From Zhengella sp020637775 (lineage in GTDB: Bacteria > Pseudomonadota > Alphaproteobacteria > Rhizobiales > Rhizobiaceae), in assembly GCF_041397485.1 (NCBI RefSeq), contig NZ_JAWKWO010000002.1:620001-684000 (forward strand): a stretch of DNA of 64,000 nt. The letters are read 5' to 3'. This document shows positions 56,101-62,541 of the stretch, in pieces; position 1 is the first letter of the stretch; every line of letters starts with the position of its first letter. The notes under the pieces were generated by a model. The model was not told the DNA's origin. It saw only the letters and a program-made list of their open reading frames with translations, and ran no database searches. Both the position numbers and the translations under genes were made by a program.

Positions 56101-59100
56101 CGAATTGACCGGTTCAGCCACACTGGCCGACTACCAGGCGGCCATCGCAGCGATAACCTATTCCAGCGTCTCGGAAAATCCGGACACGACGACCCGGGAT
56201 ATCACGGTCAGCGTGACTGACGGAGAACTCAGTTCCGCCGTCCGATCCGCCTCGATCACGGTGACCGCGGTCAACGATGCGCCCGCCGGGTCCATTGCCG
56301 ATCTCCCCGTCACCGAGGACACGGAAGCCACGGCCAATGTGCTGGATGGCGTCACGGACGCCGAGGGCGACACGGTCACCGTCGCCTCCGCTTCCATCGA
56401 TCTGGATGGCGACGGCACGCCGGATGCCCTGACGCTGGGCACGCCGAGCGATATTGTCGATGCCGGCGGAAACCCGGTCGGCACGATCCGGGTGGACGAG
56501 AACGGCGCGGTCAGCTTTACGCCGGCGGCCAACTACATCGGCCCGGTTCCCGACCTGACCGTGGTCCCGACCGACGGCACCGACGACGGTGCCCCGCTGA
56601 CCATGAAATTCGGCACCATCACGCCGGTCGACGACAACCCCTTCATCGATCTGGATGGCGATGACAGTTCCGGCGCGAGCGGTACGGGCTTTGCGGGGAC
56701 CTTCACCGAAGGCCTGCAGGGCGGGACGCCGCTACAGGACGCCACGGATCTGGTGATTTCGGATATCGACGGTGTCGGCATCGCCTCGCTGACCGTTGAA
56801 TTCGACGGCACGTTCCCGGACAGCGGGCACGAAAAGCTCTATCCGATGAACCGCACGACCACGAGCGCGATTTTCACACAGGGCGGAAGCACGTTCGATG
56901 TGAACATGCTCGTTGAGGGCACGAACTACCGCTTCCAGTTCGACGGGACCGGAACGGTAACGATCTCCAACGCCGCCGACGGCCAGTCCCTGACCGAGGC
57001 GCAGGCGCGCACCGCTCTCGATATCCTGCGCTACGGCAACACGTCCCAGGCGCCGACCGAAGGCGACCGGTCCTTCAAGATCACCGTCACCGATACGCGT
57101 GGCTTCACGGCACAGGCAACCGCATCCATCTCGGTCGCCGGTGTCAATGATGCCGCGCAATTGTCGCTGGACGCCGACAATTCCACCGGTGCGACCAACA
57201 GCGCCACCATTGTCGAGCGGTCTGACGTGTCCGGTTCGGCCGGTTCCCTGACAGGCAGCCTGCCCGACGGAACCGGTTTCACCGTCACCGGCGCTTCTGT
57301 AACGGTTACCGGAACAGCGCCGGTCGAGAACCCGAACTTCACCGATGCCTACGCCGATTCGCTGACCGAAATGCGCCTTGGTGCGGAAAACCAGCCGGCG
57401 ATCATTTCCTTCAACGGCGGCATCATCCCTGAAGGCACGTTCCTCGTCCTCAAGGATGTCGATGGCGCTGAACGCGTCACCTTGATCGATGCCAACGGTC
57501 AGACCCCGGCAATTGTCGAACAGACCGACCGCTATCTCGGTGCGGTCACCCTGGACATTCCCTATGATGCGGCGACCGGGGAACTGAGCGGGCTCGGTTC
57601 GCCGTCGGGCTTCCAGTCGGACCAGTTGATCGTCTTCGACATTTCGGGAATGCAGGACCTTCAGATTACCGCGCAATCCGGTCTCTTCTTCCAGTTCGCC
57701 ATCATGGGGACCGTTCCGGAGGCGCTGAATGCGTCAGCCACCTTCACGGAAGATGGCGGCCCGGTGGCGATCGCCGACAGCGATGCGACGCTGTCCGACC
57801 TTGGCGAAGCCGATATCACGTCACTGACCGTCGTGGCCTCCGGCATCGCCGATGGCGCGTCCGAACAAGTGACCATTGCCGGCCAGACCGTCGACCTGTC
57901 GCAGGATGCCAGCCTCAACGGCATCACCGTGGGCGGCATGCAGGTGGATGTCGCCTATGTCGCGGCCACGGGCACCTTCACAGTCACCAATGCGGCCGGC
58001 GCAACCACGCCCATGGCCTCGGCGGATCTTTCGGCCATCATTGCCGGAATGACCTATGAAAACACCAGCCAGAATCCGACCGAAGGCACACGCGGTTTCG
58101 CATTCTCGGTCACGGATTCCGCTGGCCAGGAGTCGAATACGGCGGCTGCGAGCATTTCCGTCGTGGCCGTGAACGATGCGCCTGTCGCGCAGGACGATGC
58201 GCTTGCGACGGATGAGGACACCGGTTTCAGCGGCAATGTCTTCGATGACAATGGCAATGGCGCCGATATCGATGTCGATCTCGATACGTTCACCGTCACG
58301 CGCGTGACCGGAGGAACGGACAAAGCCGCACTCGCCGCACTGGCCGATGGCGACAATGTCGGTTCGGCCATTGCCGGTTCTGGCGGCGGCACGTTCACCC
58401 TGAACGATGACGGCAGCATCAGTTTCGACCCCGGTGCGGATTTCAACGATCTCGACACCGGCGAAAGCCGCACGACGTCAATCGTCTACCAGATCGACGA
58501 CGGAAATGGCGGCACCGCAACAGCCGTCGCCACCATGACCGTTGCCGGGGTTACCGAACCCATGGCCGTCTCCGGGACGAGTGCAAATTCGAATGGCACG
58601 CTGACAGCCACGGGAACGGGCGAGCCCGGGGCAACCATCGAGGTGACATATCCCGACGGCTCGACGGAAAGCACCACCGTCGCCGCGAACGGTACTTGGT
58701 CGGTTACATCCGTAGCGCCGCAGACTTCCGGCAACCTGTCGGTCAAGCAGACCGACTCCCAGGGCAATGTCGATGGCCCGGATACAGAACCCTATACGGA
58801 CACGACCGCGCCGCTCGACCCGACGGGCGTCACCGCCACACCGAATGCCGACGGCACGCTGTCGGTGAGCGGCAAGGGCGAGCCGGGCTCCGAGGTCACG
58901 GTGACCTTCCCGGATGGCACGACGGGCACGGCGACGGTGGACGGCAATGGCGACTGGGGTCCGGTGACCTCGACCGCGCCGCAGACCTCCGGCGACGTGA
59001 CGGCGAGCCAGCAGGACGAAGCCGGCAATGTGTCGGGCACAGGCAGGCTCGGTGTCATCATGCCGCCGCTGGGCAATGCGCCCCGTTCCGATGCCGGCGC

Positions 59101-59704
59101 ACCGGACGGCACGCAGGGCTTGACCGGCTTTGGAGACAATGGCTCCACGAACGATGGAGCGGCAGCAACGCCGCTCGCCGATGACATGTCGGTCGCAGGC
59201 ACGCTGCGCTGGATCGACGAACTCGGAGAGACCTATTCCGTCAGCGGTGATGGCCTTGGTTTCGACGTGGGCCAGGAGCATGGCGGCAGTGTTTCGCTTT
59301 CGTTGGGCGATGGAACGCAAGGCGTGGAGATTTCCACCATCGGAAGGGACGGACGGACATATCTGCTGCTCGACCAGACCGGCGGTTCGCAAGGCGAATG
59401 GCGGATCACGGGACCGGATGGCGGGGAAATTCCAGCCTGGGTCACACGGCTGGGCAGCGATCAGGCCATGATCCTGTGGCCGGCCGGGACGAGCGAAGTA
59501 TCGCTGGAAATCCGTATCCGCTTCGGCGACGGGCAGGAATTGGTCGTTCCGGTCGATGTGGACCGTATTTCCGGCGAAGTTGTGCAGACCGCTGCCGCCA
59601 GATTCGCCATGGACACCGGCGCCTCGATCGAAGACCGGATGGCCTATCTTTCGAACCGTGCGGCCAATGAGACGGCACGGCTTCTACAGGCATTGAAGGG
59701 GTAA
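47150..59704 (+). CDS. Giant LEPR-XLL/DUF4347 repeat surface protein
   Basis: About 4184 aa, very Asp/Thr/Gly-rich and acidic, without a Sec signal. Residues 30-36 are the LEPR-XLL motif (LEPRVLL). Residues about 79-240 form a DUF4347 domain with ILSHGRPG (His 136-Gly 137) and LIYGCDFA (Cys 180). Then come type-3-like calcium modules (48548-49049, 50261-50715, 54497-54978), a propeller-like block (49460-50235), many cadherin/VCBS-like repeats linked by VNDAPV, two Big_6-like Ig domains (58555-59045) and a unique C-terminus ending in a helix (ANETARLLQALKG). ATG 47150 is preceded by GAGGG. Probable type I-secreted adhesin or matrix protein; the next gene is TolC-like. No RTX nonapeptides were seen. 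Confidence 0.85.
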   Translation: MAGKRIPAKTQRGTEGTRTPRPGIAMPEALEPRVLLDAAMVETAADLARDVSHDGAPAHDAGDIAELAAALAAPVQETQTQVYFVDAGIGSADALLAALPEGAEVHTLDTSSDGVATIASVLEGRSGIDAIHILSHGRPGELTLGNAVLNEASIAGDHADELATIGAALSADADILIYGCDFAADLTGASAVEALARATGADIAASDDLTGASSLGGDWVLERQSGTVEAASLAATAFEGVLVDTDGDGVDDATDIDRDGDGVLDIHEGTVPDPLPASPVQDGAAVFNSATVGNPVSYTWTSALGEVKLTYVMSDTLFTDPWIDMTADLPLQDGGIFRAGHFTFTFTEPVVDFSLDFFHMSRDQEYVHNFSIAPDSVNLDQDGDGASHNWAAGYDETNPAYYDNGVLYALGANNEFTTSNDVSRLTWNGPLTELSFSIAQNASAEFNQTYITAAFAIAGGSVEVPADTDGDGIINLRDTDSDKDGITDNVEIQTTAGYVPPSGIDADMDGLDDAYDQDTTSADPLLSVGLTPVDTDSDGTPDFLDTDSDNDGTPDIAERGDGAPTTATDTTDTDQDGLYDIFEGADANDGPLPYDENIDGSGNFALEGAPALAADGSNAVPMTMDLLFRDMPQAVVLTPTTTVTAVAGTTLNVDLLATASDPEGDTFAITGIYDPADPATLIALAVDTPVTLASGTRVTLKSDGTLDVLKPSGSPAAEAIQYQVTDSTGQVSSATMRAIFDADGDGVDDATDIDDDNDGILDTVENVDGVSSATFDGSASVALQDNNVHGLYFSNDGMTMFVIGRQSDQVHQYSLTTAYKPSDGITHQGGHSIIAQDTNATDVAFSSDGLRMYVIGDTSDSVHQYTLENAFDLTAGTITFDGSFSVAAEELSPTSVRFSNDGMRMYVAGFRQDMVFQYALTTAFDITGGVTLEGASAAFTADELDISGFTFNADGSRIYIVGTSSDTVFAYTLATPFDVRSPWTKVGSFAIGSQDNQPTGLFLDPDSANLVTIGNTFDRVAAFSLPDVLGADGTPASLDLDSDDDGITDNVEAQGTANYTAPSGVDSDGNGLDDAYESTPGAGEGLTPVDTDGDGFADFLDSDSDGDGNLDINERGDGQATSLTSTADTDGDGLFDIFEGADANDGFDANDENISDLGVFALAGVAGLNPDGSNATPLTADLNFRTFTANNPPVLPPAGASVPVTEGTAVTGNVLTGASDPDGNPVTVGSFTIAGDPATYNPGETAAISGIGAIRINANGNYVFVPDVNYSGPVPAITFVATDGIGGNTPGTLQFADITPVNDAPVIDLDVADVTTNPGGFALINLVTESADQATGLIGDGTSWTANWELNRTAFTGYAPAMDTFTRNDGTIVGVIARAQDDLAGGDSYTVDFTATPAAGSAVDAVIAGGTSGINSSPGNYTLTWTGGGHAILSDPDGQIDNFNDGDIILSGDVLHLAVATDTASWAVEVPGDNVTVSYASDGGAETTGEDILFRVIGHGTGTSGTFTEGAAPLLGPQADAIVSSQGDNDLTQLQITVSNRLNGAEEQVSIGGHVFDLGTTTTVNAVDIGGSQVDIAFNATSSIFTITNTAGATTPIPDADLTALLRTVTYENTSDNPLGTVRNITFRATDADGLVSNEARFRVAMAAVNDAPVIDLDADDSTPATGMPVGIAVTGNDGTTATGTMGDSATWGADYSVTLTGSTGYAPGFLAVAETGGIYVQASNDGAVGNDTYSFDFQATAQANSLVDSVVVAGRAGVETSEGTYTLTWTGGGSAVLSDPDGQISNFADGDAIHSGDTLIFAVSVNPATWSVTVEGDNVSVDYASTKAPDNESANEQLSFRVNGRAAGASSTFTEDGGPVSIADSDTAVSDLGESDITKLTIVASGTADGAAEQVVIGGQTVDLSQNATLNGITVGGTQVDIAYDAATGSFTVTNTVGATTPMAVADLDTLIAGMTYENTSQDPTAGARAFAFTVTDAGGLTSNTATASVTVVPVNDAPTGTADPVSVTEDTPAGPVNVLANLSDAEGDTITIASATIDTNGDGTPDALTLGTATPITDAGGNAIGTITVAADGNVTFVPASNYDGAVPDLTYTPTDGTDNGAPVTVSFGTVIGVNDAPVAVADGPVTAVPGVAVNVDPLANDTDADGDTLTLTHIIDRADPGKQIALTVGTPVTLASGTTVTLKADGTLDFVMAQGVNDLEPIDYVVSDGNGGTGTGTITLARDSDGDGVANTDDIDDDNDGILDTVEYGTPAASPFYYAGVGELAVQTTPSEVIIHSTTGVGASATYRDALSFQGRSIDVVYTVVSQPVDQEYVFRTDLPGATLPTVDGKEQDYVFRLDFFEAGTTTPAAINFGTTIVDLDLPGGLAVAWDQIAAYHTRPTETITTQENPDEVRFVSTSTPDGPSVLLIGQAGRTSFTFTYIKEFSGSDIIVRAPTDVGFVVPLAADTDSDGIADYLDLDSDNDGITDNVEAQETAGYIAPSGVDADGNGLDDAYESTPGAGEGLTPVDTDSDGTADFIDADSDGDGTADIAERGDGAPTSVTATTDTDGDGLLDIFEGADANDGFDANDENMDGSGNFALEGVPALNADGSNAVPLTTDLLFRDTNDAPVTVADTIPVTEDTTAGPVNVLANDTDADGDTITIASATMDTNGDGTPDALTLGTATPITDAGGNAIGTITVTADGNVTFVPALNYTGAVPNLTYVATDGTVNSAPGTVSFGPITAVNDAPVMNLDPNNDSGTPGDTTDDGADDGGFETTFTEQGPRLTIVDSDFTISDPEDDIMEVVITLTNGLVGDMFFMPGSMPGGIIPSVVPSTPLAADGTVTITLTGEATTTSADWATVIKGIEFIPSATNPENPDPADRTITIQATDSALATTATLTTTIHVIPVNDAPTLDLDDDNGSGAVGGHYNGAYTENGAPAAISGGVLISDFDDTMLEGATIRLTNGFAGDQLTVGTLPAGISLAGAAPGSLTSAGTITIELTGSATLADYQAAIAAITYSSVSENPDTTTRDITVSVTDGELSSAVRSASITVTAVNDAPAGSIADLPVTEDTEATANVLDGVTDAEGDTVTVASASIDLDGDGTPDALTLGTPSDIVDAGGNPVGTIRVDENGAVSFTPAANYIGPVPDLTVVPTDGTDDGAPLTMKFGTITPVDDNPFIDLDGDDSSGASGTGFAGTFTEGLQGGTPLQDATDLVISDIDGVGIASLTVEFDGTFPDSGHEKLYPMNRTTTSAIFTQGGSTFDVNMLVEGTNYRFQFDGTGTVTISNAADGQSLTEAQARTALDILRYGNTSQAPTEGDRSFKITVTDTRGFTAQATASISVAGVNDAAQLSLDADNSTGATNSATIVERSDVSGSAGSLTGSLPDGTGFTVTGASVTVTGTAPVENPNFTDAYADSLTEMRLGAENQPAIISFNGGIIPEGTFLVLKDVDGAERVTLIDANGQTPAIVEQTDRYLGAVTLDIPYDAATGELSGLGSPSGFQSDQLIVFDISGMQDLQITAQSGLFFQFAIMGTVPEALNASATFTEDGGPVAIADSDATLSDLGEADITSLTVVASGIADGASEQVTIAGQTVDLSQDASLNGITVGGMQVDVAYVAATGTFTVTNAAGATTPMASADLSAIIAGMTYENTSQNPTEGTRGFAFSVTDSAGQESNTAAASISVVAVNDAPVAQDDALATDEDTGFSGNVFDDNGNGADIDVDLDTFTVTRVTGGTDKAALAALADGDNVGSAIAGSGGGTFTLNDDGSISFDPGADFNDLDTGESRTTSIVYQIDDGNGGTATAVATMTVAGVTEPMAVSGTSANSNGTLTATGTGEPGATIEVTYPDGSTESTTVAANGTWSVTSVAPQTSGNLSVKQTDSQGNVDGPDTEPYTDTTAPLDPTGVTATPNADGTLSVSGKGEPGSEVTVTFPDGTTGTATVDGNGDWGPVTSTAPQTSGDVTASQQDEAGNVSGTGRLGVIMPPLGNAPRSDAGAPDGTQGLTGFGDNGSTNDGAAATPLADDMSVAGTLRWIDELGETYSVSGDGLGFDVGQEHGGSVSLSLGDGTQGVEISTIGRDGRTYLLLDQTGGSQGEWRITGPDGGEIPAWVTRLGSDQAMILWPAGTSEVSLEIRIRFGDGQELVVPVDVDRISGEVVQTAAARFAMDTGASIEDRMAYLSNRAANETARLLQALKG
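48548..49049 (+). repeat. Type-3-like Asp-rich module A in the giant protein
   Basis: Encodes DTDGDGIINLRDTDSDKDG, ITDNVEIQ, VPPSGIDAD, IFEGADANDG and ends LLFRDMPQ. Same order of motifs as modules B and C and the P1 copy. Boundaries approximate. Confidence 0.75.
49460..50235 (+). repeat. Propeller-like repeats in the giant protein
   Basis: About five units of the pattern (S/F)xxDGxxM(Y/F)V-x(2-3)-G-x(5)-V(H/F)QYxLxTxFD, e.g. FSNDGMRMYVAGFRQDMVFQ. This resembles blades of a beta-propeller. The DNA of 49600-49780 is visibly less GC-rich than its flanks, which may mark a separately acquired cassette. Confidence 0.6.
50261..50715 (+). repeat. Type-3-like Asp-rich module B in the giant protein
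   Basis: Encodes LDLDSDDDGITDNVEAQ, TAPSGVDSDGNGLDDAYE, STPGAGEGLTPVDTDGDG, IFEGADANDGFDANDEN and NGSNATPL-like DGSNATPLTADLNFR. Closest to module C. Confidence 0.75.
52705..53140 (+). repeat. TFTEDGGPV repeat unit 1
   Basis: Encodes STFTEDGGPVSIADSDTAVS, EQVVIGGQTVDLSQNATLNG, ITVGGTQVDIAY, TTPMAVADLDTLIAGMTYEN. Paralogous to 57735-58180; a more distant copy precedes it at 51665-52105. Boundaries approximate. Confidence 0.7.
53157..53515 (+). repeat. VTEDT cadherin-like unit 1
   Basis: Encodes VTEDTPAGPVNVLANLSDAE, IASATIDTNGDGTPDALTLG, TPITDAGGNAIGTITVAADG and VNDAPV at the end. Related units at 55003-55350 (near identical) and 56300-56640 (diverged). Confidence 0.7.
54497..54978 (+). repeat. 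Type-3-like Asp-rich module C in the giant protein
   Basis: Encodes DTDSDGIADYLDLDSDNDG, ITDNVEAQETAGYIAPSGVD, STPGAGEGLTPVDTDSDG and DGSNAVPLTTDLLFRD. Very like module B and like the P1 copy, whose YLDLDSDNDG and YIAPSG parts it shares. Confidence 0.75.
55003..55350 (+). repeat. VTEDT cadherin-like unit 2
   Basis: Encodes VTEDTTAGPVNVLANDTDAD, IASATMDTNGDGTPDALTLG, TPITDAGGNAIGTITVTADG and VNDAPV. Differs from unit 1 at only scattered residues, indicating recent duplication or gene conversion. Confidence 0.7.
56300..56640 (+). repeat. VTEDT cadherin-like unit 3
   Basis: Encodes VTEDTEATANVLDGVTDAEG, ASIDLDGDGTPDALTLGTPS, VDAGGNPVGTIRVDENG. A diverged member of the same series as 53157-53515 and 55003-55350. 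Confidence 0.65.
57735..58180 (+). repeat. TFTEDGGPV repeat unit 2
   Basis: Encodes ATFTEDGGPVAIADSDATLS, EQVTIAGQTVDLSQDASLNG, ITVGGMQVDVAY and IIAGMTYENTSQNPTEGTRG. Paralogous to 52705-53140. Confidence 0.7.
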
Positions 59705-59740
59705 GGTCATGGCAGGGATGAACACGCATCGGCATGGCCG

Positions 59741-59751
59741 GCAATACAACC
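59741..59751 (+). promoter_or_regulatory. Leader element GCAATACAACC before the TolC-like gene
   Basis: The same 11 bases occur at 47126-47136, in both cases directly upstream of the ribosome site (here GAAGGGG at 59753-59759; there GAGGG at 47140-47144). It might be a shared translational control site. A chance match is possible. Confidence 0.3.
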
Positions 59752-59765
59752 TGAAGGGGATTATG

Positions 59766-61292
59766 ATGAAGAATACGCGTAAAGCGGAGCGCGGCCGGAC
59801 GGGGTCGCCGCGCCGGCTTGCCATCGTCGCATTGGCCATGTCCGGTCTTCTGGCTGGCTGCGCCGTGACACCGGCGCCGCTGACACAGGCAGAGATCGCC
59901 AGCCGGGCATCAATGAACCTGCAGGGCCTGGAACGCGGCCAGGAACCGGTGACGGCGCCGATCGGGCTCTACGAGGCCATGGCCCGGGCGCTGAAATACA
60001 ATCTGGATCATCGCGTGGAGATGATGCAGGTGACGCTTGCCCAGAAGCAGTTGCGCAACGCGTCGGCGCAAATGCTGCCGCAACTGGTTGCAAATGCCGG
60101 CTATGCCGGGCGGGACCGGTTTGATGCCAGCTATTCGCGAACGCTCTTTTCCGGAACCCGTTCGGCCGAACCCAGCACATCCTCCGAGAAGGAAACGCTG
60201 TCGGCGGATCTCTCCTTCTCCTGGCATGTGCTGGATTTCGGTTTGTCCTACGTCCGCGCGCAGCAGGCTGCCGACAAGGCGCTTGTCGCGGAGGAACAGA
60301 AACGCAAGGTGGCAAACCAGATCATCGAGGATGTGCGTACTGCCTATTGGCGCGCCATCAGCGCGGAGCGCCTGCTGTCCGGCCTGAACGCGCTGGAAGC
60401 CCGGGTTCGCACCACGCAGCGCAAGAACCAGGCATTGCGCCGGTCGGGTCAGACCTCGCCACTAGCCTCATTGACCTATGAGCGTGAGTTGGTTGACATC
60501 AAGCGCAAGATCCAGAAGCTCGAACGCGAACTGACGACCGCGCGCCACAAGCTGGCTGCTTTGATGAACCTCAAGCCGGGCACGGCGTTCAAGCTCGTCG
60601 TTCCCAAGCGCGACATGGTCGATCTCAAACTGTCGGGATCGCCGGACGAGATGATGATGGTGGCCTTGCGCAACCGTCCGGAGTTCCGCGAATCCGTGTA
60701 TCGCGGCCGGATCAACGAAAAGGAAGCGCGCGCCGCATTGCTGGAAATCCTTCCGGGCGCGCAGCTCTATGCCGGCCTGAACCTCGATACCAACGATCTT
60801 CTCTACAGCACGGATTGGGTTTCCTGGGGAGCGAAGGTCGGCTGGAACCTGATGCGCCTTGTCCAGTATCCCGCCGTCAAGGCATCGATCGAGGCCGATG
60901 GCAACCTGCTGGATGCCCAGGCGCAGGCCCTGACGATGGCCATCCTGACCCAGGTCTTCGTTGCCAGAACCCGCTACGAGCACCTGCGCCGGGAAGCGGC
61001 CACGGCCGCTGAATATTACAATGTCCAGCGCAAGATCCTCAGTCAGATCAAGGCCCGTGCCAGCGCAGACGCAACCAGCGACCAGAACCTGATCCGTGAG
61101 GAGATGAACACGCTGGTCGCAGCCGTTGAGTTCGACGTCGCCTATGCCGATCTGCAGAATGCGTTCGGAGCGGTCTACACCTCGCTGGGTGCCGACCCGG
61201 TCGACAAGCCGATCGACACCCGCGCGCCGGTTGCCGATATCGCTTCTGTCCTGCGTGAAACCTGGCGCGGGCGAGGCGACATGGAAGGCTGA
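59766..61292 (+). CDS. TolC-family outer-membrane lipoprotein
   Basis: A 508 aa outer-membrane efflux protein (OEP family). A lipoprotein signal with lipobox LLAGC lies near residue 36, after an Arg/Lys-rich N-region. Two OEP repeats follow with long coiled-coil helices (KQLRNASAQMLPQLVANAGY; AQALTMAILTQVFVARTRYE). ATG 59766 has GAAGGGG 6 bp upstream; an in-frame ATG at 59709 follows the giant gene stop by 4 bp and would make a long leader. Operon position suggests it is the exit duct for the giant protein, though no ABC transporter or adaptor gene is in the window. Confidence 0.87.
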   Translation: MKNTRKAERGRTGSPRRLAIVALAMSGLLAGCAVTPAPLTQAEIASRASMNLQGLERGQEPVTAPIGLYEAMARALKYNLDHRVEMMQVTLAQKQLRNASAQMLPQLVANAGYAGRDRFDASYSRTLFSGTRSAEPSTSSEKETLSADLSFSWHVLDFGLSYVRAQQAADKALVAEEQKRKVANQIIEDVRTAYWRAISAERLLSGLNALEARVRTTQRKNQALRRSGQTSPLASLTYERELVDIKRKIQKLERELTTARHKLAALMNLKPGTAFKLVVPKRDMVDLKLSGSPDEMMMVALRNRPEFRESVYRGRINEKEARAALLEILPGAQLYAGLNLDTNDLLYSTDWVSWGAKVGWNLMRLVQYPAVKASIEADGNLLDAQAQALTMAILTQVFVARTRYEHLRREAATAAEYYNVQRKILSQIKARASADATSDQNLIREEMNTLVAAVEFDVAYADLQNAFGAVYTSLGADPVDKPIDTRAPVADIASVLRETWRGRGDMEG

Positions 61293-61371
61293 CAGCCATC
61301 CGTCGTCCCCCGGTTGATCCCTTCAGGCAGCGCAGCTAACGTCATGGCAGGATCAACCGGGGGACAGTGAT

Positions 61372-62451
61372 TTGGACCCGATAGAAAAGGCAATCCGCGC
61401 AGCCCTGGAAAAGGGAGACGCGTCCGACCCGAAGCATCGCGAAAGGGTCTATCTGTCCGCCTTGTCCGCCCTTGAGCGATCGCTGAAATCCCACCCGGAC
61501 CTGCCGGCGGAAACAGCGGCGAACAGGCGCGAGGCTCTGCGAAAGCGCATCCGTGCGATCGAAACGGAATTCCGGCCCGCCTTGGAGACCGGTCCTGAGC
61601 CGCAACCGCCTGCGGATGAAACGGTGGCAGCGCCGGAACCACGTGTCGAGGCCGCGCCCGCGGCCGCGCCGGAAGCTGAATCCGAGACCGATTTCGTGTC
61701 GCAATTGCGGGTCACGCGTACCGACGAGGAAGGCGGGATCCCGGCCGCTTCCGCTGCCGGGCCGGAGCCGGAGAGCGGTCTTCCGCAGGGACGGCGAAGG
61801 AAGCGCCGGCCGTTCGCCCGCCTTTTGACGGTCAGCCTGCTGGCCGTGTTCGTCGCGATGGGCATCTGGTGGCTCTATTCCAGCCAGGCCCTGCTGCCTC
61901 TTTCTGTCCGCGATGGCGCGGTCCCCAATCCGCCGGTGCAATTGCGCGAAGACGAGTTCAAGCCGGCCGAGCCGGGGACCGCCGGGTCGCTCGGGGCATT
62001 GCCGCAAGCGGGAAGCTGGATCACCGTGTTCACGCCCGATGATCCGACCACCGTGACCGCTCCCTCGGGCACCACGGTGGATGTGAGCGGCGAGGGATCA
62101 GACAAGGCGCTGCGGATCACGCCGAGCGCGACCGACTCCGCCGCGGTTTTCGACCTGGGAGAAGGTATTCTTTCGCAATTGGCGGGAAAGCGCGTGACCT
62201 TTGACATCAATGCGGCTGCGCCGGAAGGGGAATCCACCCAGATGTCCATTCGCTGCAGCCTGGCGGAACTGGGCGATTGCGGCCGCAAGCGCTTCGATGT
62301 CGAGGCGTCCCGCAGCGATTTCCTGTTCGAGATCGATCTGCCGGATCGCGCCCCCGGTTCCTTCGGCTCCATCAGCCTGACGCCCGATATCGCGCAAGGC
62401 AGGAAGCCGGTGGACATCTTCAGCATTCGTGTTTTCATTCCCGACTCCTGA
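61372..62451 (+). CDS. Single-pass membrane protein with periplasmic beta domain
   Basis: A 359 aa protein not recognised by name. Residues 1-70 are helical and charged, 75-140 a Pro/Glu/Ala-rich linker followed by basic GRRRKRRP, then one membrane helix (LLTVSLLAVFVAMGIWWLY, about residues 147-165), so the N-terminus should be cytosolic. The C-terminal half is a beta-rich domain (AGSWITVFTPDDPTTVTAPS...) with a Cys pair in RCSLAELGDC, resembling a jelly-roll. The start is TTG 61372 with GGGGGA 7 bp upstream. Placement after tolC suggests a role with the giant-protein export system (inference). Confidence 0.7.
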   Translation: MDPIEKAIRAALEKGDASDPKHRERVYLSALSALERSLKSHPDLPAETAANRREALRKRIRAIETEFRPALETGPEPQPPADETVAAPEPRVEAAPAAAPEAESETDFVSQLRVTRTDEEGGIPAASAAGPEPESGLPQGRRRKRRPFARLLTVSLLAVFVAMGIWWLYSSQALLPLSVRDGAVPNPPVQLREDEFKPAEPGTAGSLGALPQAGSWITVFTPDDPTTVTAPSGTTVDVSGEGSDKALRITPSATDSAAVFDLGEGILSQLAGKRVTFDINAAAPEGESTQMSIRCSLAELGDCGRKRFDVEASRSDFLFEIDLPDRAPGSFGSISLTPDIAQGRKPVDIFSIRVFIPDS

Positions 62452-62541
62452 ACCTGGGCGACTTCTGCCAAAAAGACAGTTGATTTCCTGCAGGTTCGGC
62501 GGCATAGGCGCTTGTCCGTTTCTTCCCGGGTCCAGTCCTTC

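Noticed and set aside
47150..59704. Regularly spaced repeats that could be mistaken for a CRISPR array or tandem DNA repeats
   Set aside because: They are in-frame protein modules of 100-160 codons with substitutions at degenerate positions; there are no short identical repeats with unique spacers.
47150..59704. RTX (GGxGxDxUx) nonapeptide toxin-type repeats in the giant protein
   Set aside because: The Asp-rich parts follow the DxDxDG type-3 pattern; no runs of RTX nonapeptides were found.
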